Below are positions 16,016 through 19,142 of a stretch of DNA of 19,142 nucleotides, in pieces (position 1 is the stretch's first letter; each line of letters opens with the position of its first letter). Both the position numbers and the translations under genes were made by a program. The notes under the pieces were generated by a model. It was not told the DNA's origin, searched no databases, and saw only the letters and a program-made list of their open reading frames with translations. Where the stretch lies: NCBI GenBank assembly GCA_031273385.1, contig JAISRY010000122.1, positions 1 through 19,142 of the forward strand. The letters are read 5' to 3'. This DNA is from Tannerellaceae bacterium (GTDB lineage: Bacteria > Bacteroidota > Bacteroidia > Bacteroidales > Tannerellaceae).

Positions 16016-17443
16016 AAAGAGCCAATTTTGCAGGATATAGATGCCGGCGCCGGCCAGGTAGCCCAGCATAGCCAGCCATGATATCCGTTTCAGGTACCAT
16101 ATAAAGTCAATCCTTTCAAGCCCCATCACGACCACGCCGGCAGCCGACCCGATGATCAGCATACTGCCGCCCACTCCCGCACAATAGGCCAGGAACTGCC
16201 AGAAAACGCCGTCCTGCACGAAATTCAGCAGGTAGGCATTCCCTGCGGAGGCGGCGATCAGGCTGCCGTCCGTCACCGGGTACATGCCGATAGCGCCGGC
16301 CACCAACGGCACATTGTCGATCACCGCCGAGAATGCGCCGATAATCAGGTCGACCACATAGACGTTCCCTACCGCCTCGTCCAGCCATACCGAAAAAAGC
16401 GTCAATATCCCGCTGCAACGCAACGCATCGACAGCCAATAAAATACCGAGGAAAAACAGGATCGTACTGCCGTCTATGCGGTGTACGATCTTGGACAGGC
16501 GGAGCTTGACATCCTCCGACACGAAATTGCGCCGGTACATAATCTCCGTATAAAACCACAGGATACCGACCCCAAAGAGGATACCCATAAAGGGCGGCAG
16601 GTGGGTGATCGTCTTAAAGACAGGCACAAAGACAAGGCATCCGATACCCAGCATCAGGATAGAACGCTTCTCTTTCGTTTTCAGCTCTTTCAGCAGCTCG
16701 TTGTCTTCATCTTCCCGCAGGATGCTATTGGGCGTCTTGATGTCGCCATGCAGAAAACGCCTTGCGATGAGTACGGGGACAAGCATGGAGACCAGGCTGG
16801 GCAGAAACAGGTGCGGGATGGTCGCCGCCGTCGAAATATTCCCCTTTACCCACAGCATGATGGTGGTGATATCGCCGATCGGCGACCAGGCGCCGCCGCT
16901 ATTCGCCGCGATGATGACGATACTGCCGAATACCCAGCGCTCCTTGTAATTGCCGACCAGCTTCCCGATCAGCATGATCATGACGATGGAGGTGGTCAGG
17001 TTATCCAGCACGGCGGACATGAAGAACGTGAGGAAAGCGATCAGGAGCAGCAGTTGCCGTTTCTTGCGGGTCGTGATCCGGTTGGTAATGAAGAGGAATC
17101 CCCCGTGGGCGTCGATCAGCTCGACGATGATCATCGCCCCGATCAGGAAGATGAGCGTTTCGGCAATCCCGCCGATGCTTTCCAGCACCTGGTATTCGAC
17201 CACAAAACGGAGCGCCTGTTCGGTATAGGGAAGTGAAGCGACGGCGGGAAAGGATTCGAGATAATGGGTAAACTCTTCCGGCGACGCCACCGGGATCAGC
17301 CCCGGAGCGGCGTAGGTATATATGATCCACAATACGGTACCCAGGAACAGGGCTGTACCGGATTTATTCAGTTTGAGGGGATGCTCCAATGCAATGAGGA
17401 GGTATCCGATCAGGAAAACGGCAATCATAGCGGCTAAGATCAT
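16010..17443 (-). CDS. nhaD: NhaD-type Na+/H+ antiporter (IT superfamily)
   Basis: A 477-residue inner-membrane protein with about 11-13 hydrophobic segments. AVLDNLTTSIVM (144-155) and NSGGAWSPIGDITTIMLW (181-198) are the two halves of the ion-translocation region, and the inverted-repeat counterpart AVIDNVPLVAGAIGMYP lies in the C-terminal half. These are the features I use to separate NhaD from ArsB or DASS transporters. It exchanges cytoplasmic Na+ or Li+ for protons. The ATG at 17443 begins MILAAMIAVFLIGYLLIALE. It starts 19 nt after the glycosylase-like gene, so it is likely the last gene of a minus-strand operon. Its stop overlaps the coaE stop by 6 nt, tail to tail. Confidence 0.88.
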   Translation of the reverse strand: MILAAMIAVFLIGYLLIALEHPLKLNKSGTALFLGTVLWIIYTYAAPGLIPVASPEEFTHYLESFPAVASLPYTEQALRFVVEYQVLESIGGIAETLIFLIGAMIIVELIDAHGGFLFITNRITTRKKRQLLLLIAFLTFFMSAVLDNLTTSIVMIMLIGKLVGNYKERWVFGSIVIIAANSGGAWSPIGDITTIMLWVKGNISTAATIPHLFLPSLVSMLVPVLIARRFLHGDIKTPNSILREDEDNELLKELKTKEKRSILMLGIGCLVFVPVFKTITHLPPFMGILFGVGILWFYTEIMYRRNFVSEDVKLRLSKIVHRIDGSTILFFLGILLAVDALRCSGILTLFSVWLDEAVGNVYVVDLIIGAFSAVIDNVPLVAGAIGMYPVTDGSLIAASAGNAYLLNFVQDGVFWQFLAYCAGVGGSMLIIGSAAGVVVMGLERIDFIWYLKRISWLAMLGYLAGAGIYILQNWLFL

Positions 17444-17462
17444 CAGTCTTTCTTTTTAAATG

Positions 17463-18050
17463 CTAAACAAAAGTAGGAAGTATTCCCAGTTCCTGAAACA
17501 TTTTGCGGTAATTTTCCGCTTTTTCGTGCAACGGTTGGGGATATCTGCGCGAGGAGGAGGGCATACGGTAGACGGTCAGCTCTTTTCCCATAAAGAGGCA
17601 CGTGGCGGAGTCGCCTATCTTAGGCTCCGTCACAGGGAGGATCGTGCGGAGCGTGTCCATGGCCTTTTGGCCTGTGACCACAATCGCCTTGCACGCCGGT
17701 ATCTTCTCCAGCGTCCCGGCCAGATCCAGCGGCGTGACGACGTTCAGGAACTGATCCGACGCATTGTCTTTCAGCCGGATCACCTCCACGGCGGTGTCGC
17801 CGATCGCAATCCCTTTATTCCGGCAGAACGCCCTTACCCGCTCTTCCGAGAAAGCTTTTCGCGAAGCGGTGAGAAAGTAATCCCTGTTCGAGTGGAACAG
17901 GAAGCCCATGATCCTCCACATGTCGTTCCGGATGTTGGGATAATAGAAATCCATCGACCACAACTCTTGCTTCGGCGGGAAGCTGCCCAACATCAGCAGC
18001 CGGGCGTTTTCCGGCAGAAAGAACCCCAGGGGATGCCGCTCTACCTGCAT
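17463..18050 (-). CDS. Uracil-DNA glycosylase family protein (MUG/TDG-like)
   Basis: A 195-residue protein from the preferred start (MQVERHPLGFFLP). An upstream ATG at 18071 would add seven residues but would overlap the preceding gene by 17 nt. LMLGSFPP (about 20-27) is the first catalytic-loop motif of the family, and DFYYPNIRNDMWRIMG follows. MPSSSRRYP (about 163-171) occupies the place of the leucine-loop motif (N/H-P-S-x). Such enzymes remove uracil or thymine from mismatches in DNA by base excision. The exact loop residues differ from E. coli MUG, so the substrate is uncertain. It lies between an outer-membrane barrel gene (5 nt upstream) and nhaD (19 nt downstream), an odd context for a repair enzyme. 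Confidence 0.8.
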   Translation of the reverse strand: MQVERHPLGFFLPENARLLMLGSFPPKQELWSMDFYYPNIRNDMWRIMGFLFHSNRDYFLTASRKAFSEERVRAFCRNKGIAIGDTAVEVIRLKDNASDQFLNVVTPLDLAGTLEKIPACKAIVVTGQKAMDTLRTILPVTEPKIGDSATCLFMGKELTVYRMPSSSRRYPQPLHEKAENYRKMFQELGILPTFV

Positions 18051-18054
18051 GGGA

Positions 18055-18813
18055 TTAAAGCCGGTAGGCAAGCCCGGTCAGGAAATAGATGTTGTACATT
18101 TTGTACGGTATGCCATTGAAACCGGAGGGGAAAACAGGCGTCAATCCCCACGACAGCTGTCCGGTCACCGCCATCTTCGACGAGAAAGACCAATCGGCGG
18201 AGGCCATCAGCCCGGCGTCCGTTTTACGGACATGGTCGGAGAAATCGAAGACCGCCTTTTCGATGTTGATCCTGTCGCCGTCCGGCCCGCCGTCGCGGAT
18301 ATACCCCTTGGAGGCGCTCCCCTCAAATTTGGCATCCTGCATGGAGGCATAATAGCCGCCTATGCGGAACGTCCATTTCTCGAAAGGACGGTAGGTGGCC
18401 AAGAGAGGGATCACCAGGTAGCCGTTCTTCACCTTTGTTTCGTTATAGCCGGTATACATACCCGAAAAGGAGCCGGTGTTATCCCCCTCGCCGATGACGA
18501 GGTCGGTATTCATATACATCACGTCGGCCTTGATCCTCATCCCTTTCAGGTCGATGGCCAGTCCGGAGGTCACGCCCCATTGCGGGGTCAACCAACGGGT
18601 GATATGGAACGCCAGCGAACCGCCGAAGCCGGGGTTCCAGGCATGTATCTTACGTATTTCAGCCGGAAGGGGCAGCGGGCTGGTACCCCCAATATTGTAT
18701 CCGGCAAAGGCCTTGTATTCCCAGCGCCTGAACGCCTGTTGCCCATGCGTCGCGTGGCAGGCTAAAAGGCCGGCCAGCAGGAATAGAACCGCGTATATTC
18801 GTTGTCTTCTCAT
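18055..18813 (-). CDS. Outer-membrane beta-barrel protein (PorT-like)
   Basis: A 252-residue exported protein. The first ~24 residues (RRQRIYAVLFLLAGLLACHA) are a signal peptide. LLAC at 16-19 could be read as a lipobox, but the following sequence fits an integral barrel better, with signal peptidase I cleavage after ATHGQ. The rest alternates amphipathic strands with aromatic edges (WEYKAFAGYNIGG, GGSLAFHITRWL, YLVIPLLATYRPF, FRIGGYYASM) and ends in YFLTGLAYRL, as barrels of this family do. Its cargo or role is unknown. It overlaps the upstream PCMD-type gene by 4 nt (ATGA), so the two are coupled and may act together at the cell surface. Confidence 0.8.
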   Translation of the reverse strand: MRRQRIYAVLFLLAGLLACHATHGQQAFRRWEYKAFAGYNIGGTSPLPLPAEIRKIHAWNPGFGGSLAFHITRWLTPQWGVTSGLAIDLKGMRIKADVMYMNTDLVIGEGDNTGSFSGMYTGYNETKVKNGYLVIPLLATYRPFEKWTFRIGGYYASMQDAKFEGSASKGYIRDGGPDGDRINIEKAVFDFSDHVRKTDAGLMASADWSFSSKMAVTGQLSWGLTPVFPSGFNGIPYKMYNIYFLTGLAYRL

Positions 18814-19142
18814 TGCTCCTGATTATTATCTAATGTTCTTTGCGTATCGTCTTCGACCACCACCAGCACGTCATCCACCACAAGGCGGCTTCCGATGGCG
18901 CCCTCATACAGGTCGCCGTTAAAACTGGAAGAGAAAATAACGGCCAGTTTATACCTGTTATTCGTGAAATCGACCACATGGTCGGTTTTATATTCGAACG
19001 GAATTTCAAACGTATTGAAATCGTCCCCCTCCGAGCCGGCTTTCATTTCGGGCGGCATCATGGCGATGGCGACAATGTTGGGGTGGGTGAGGATGTTCGT
19101 CCCGTCGAGCCGCTCCAGCTTTTCGTCCGAACGGAAAAAGAC
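18810..19142 (-). CDS. C-terminal part of a PCMD-type (putative carbohydrate metabolism domain) surface protein, truncated by the window edge
   Basis: The frame is open from the window edge (19142) to its stop at 18810-18812; 110 residues are visible. An internal ATG at 19061 is not the start, because the residues before it (LDGTNILTHPNIVAIA) continue the same domain. The segments YKLAVIFSSSFNGDLYEGAIG and SRLVVDDVLVVVED fit the end of a PCMD (PF13201-like) lectin-type fold, which in Bacteroidota is found in secreted or lipid-anchored proteins. I would expect an N-terminal lipoprotein signal outside the window. It is the first visible gene of the minus-strand cluster and is coupled to the barrel gene by a 4-nt overlap. 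Domain identity is a reading by eye. Confidence 0.72.
   Translation of the reverse strand, partial: VFFRSDEKLERLDGTNILTHPNIVAIAMMPPEMKAGSEGDDFNTFEIPFEYKTDHVVDFTNNRYKLAVIFSSSFNGDLYEGAIGSRLVVDDVLVVVEDDTQRTLDNNQEQ

Overview
The window looks like a chromosomal segment of a member of the order Bacteroidales (phylum Bacteroidota). Three things support this. The nusB-yajC-ybbR-coaE order is the arrangement I know from that group. Bacteroidota-type protein families (DUF6249, PCMD, PorT-like barrel, an N-terminally extended NusB) are present. Several genes are preceded by the Bacteroides-type -7 box TAnnTTTG rather than a sigma70 -10. Most of the DNA is fairly GC-rich (36 of 60 bases G or C in 6961-7020, hand count), so I do not assign a genus.

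Layout. (1) 1-7934, all on the + strand and tightly packed: the 3' end of a carboxy(nor)spermidine-synthase-like gene, bcp, recA, then five genes of a surface-glycan type (FemAB/GNAT-like acyltransferase, NodB-like polysaccharide deacetylase, two GT-B glycosyltransferases, a class I methyltransferase). The gaps are 27, 5, 9 and 14 nt, followed by three overlaps, so this may be one polycistron in which recA is upstream of an envelope-glycan module. (2) 7938-9859, an AT-richer insert: a small four-cysteine (zinc-ribbon-like) protein on the - strand, then a + strand pair made of an unrecognised 261-aa protein overlapping a 201-aa PIN-domain nuclease. This is the best candidate for an undescribed two-component (toxin-antitoxin-like or defence) system. 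(3) 9887-12404: a PfkB-family sugar kinase (-) divergent from a LysE-type exporter and a CBM9-like protein (+). The 302-nt gap between them carries an array of four 22-bp repeats, each built around a 12-bp palindrome. (4) 12500-12898: a small DUF6249-type membrane protein (-). (5) 13083-16015: nusB, yajC, a YbbR-like protein and coaE, a housekeeping operon. (6) 16010-19142, all on the - strand: a PCMD-type surface protein (partial at the window edge), an outer-membrane beta-barrel, a uracil-DNA-glycosylase-family protein and an NhaD-type Na+/H+ antiporter.

I see no rRNA, tRNA, insertion sequence, integrase, CRISPR array or attachment site. All functional names come from reading motifs by eye; no database search was possible.
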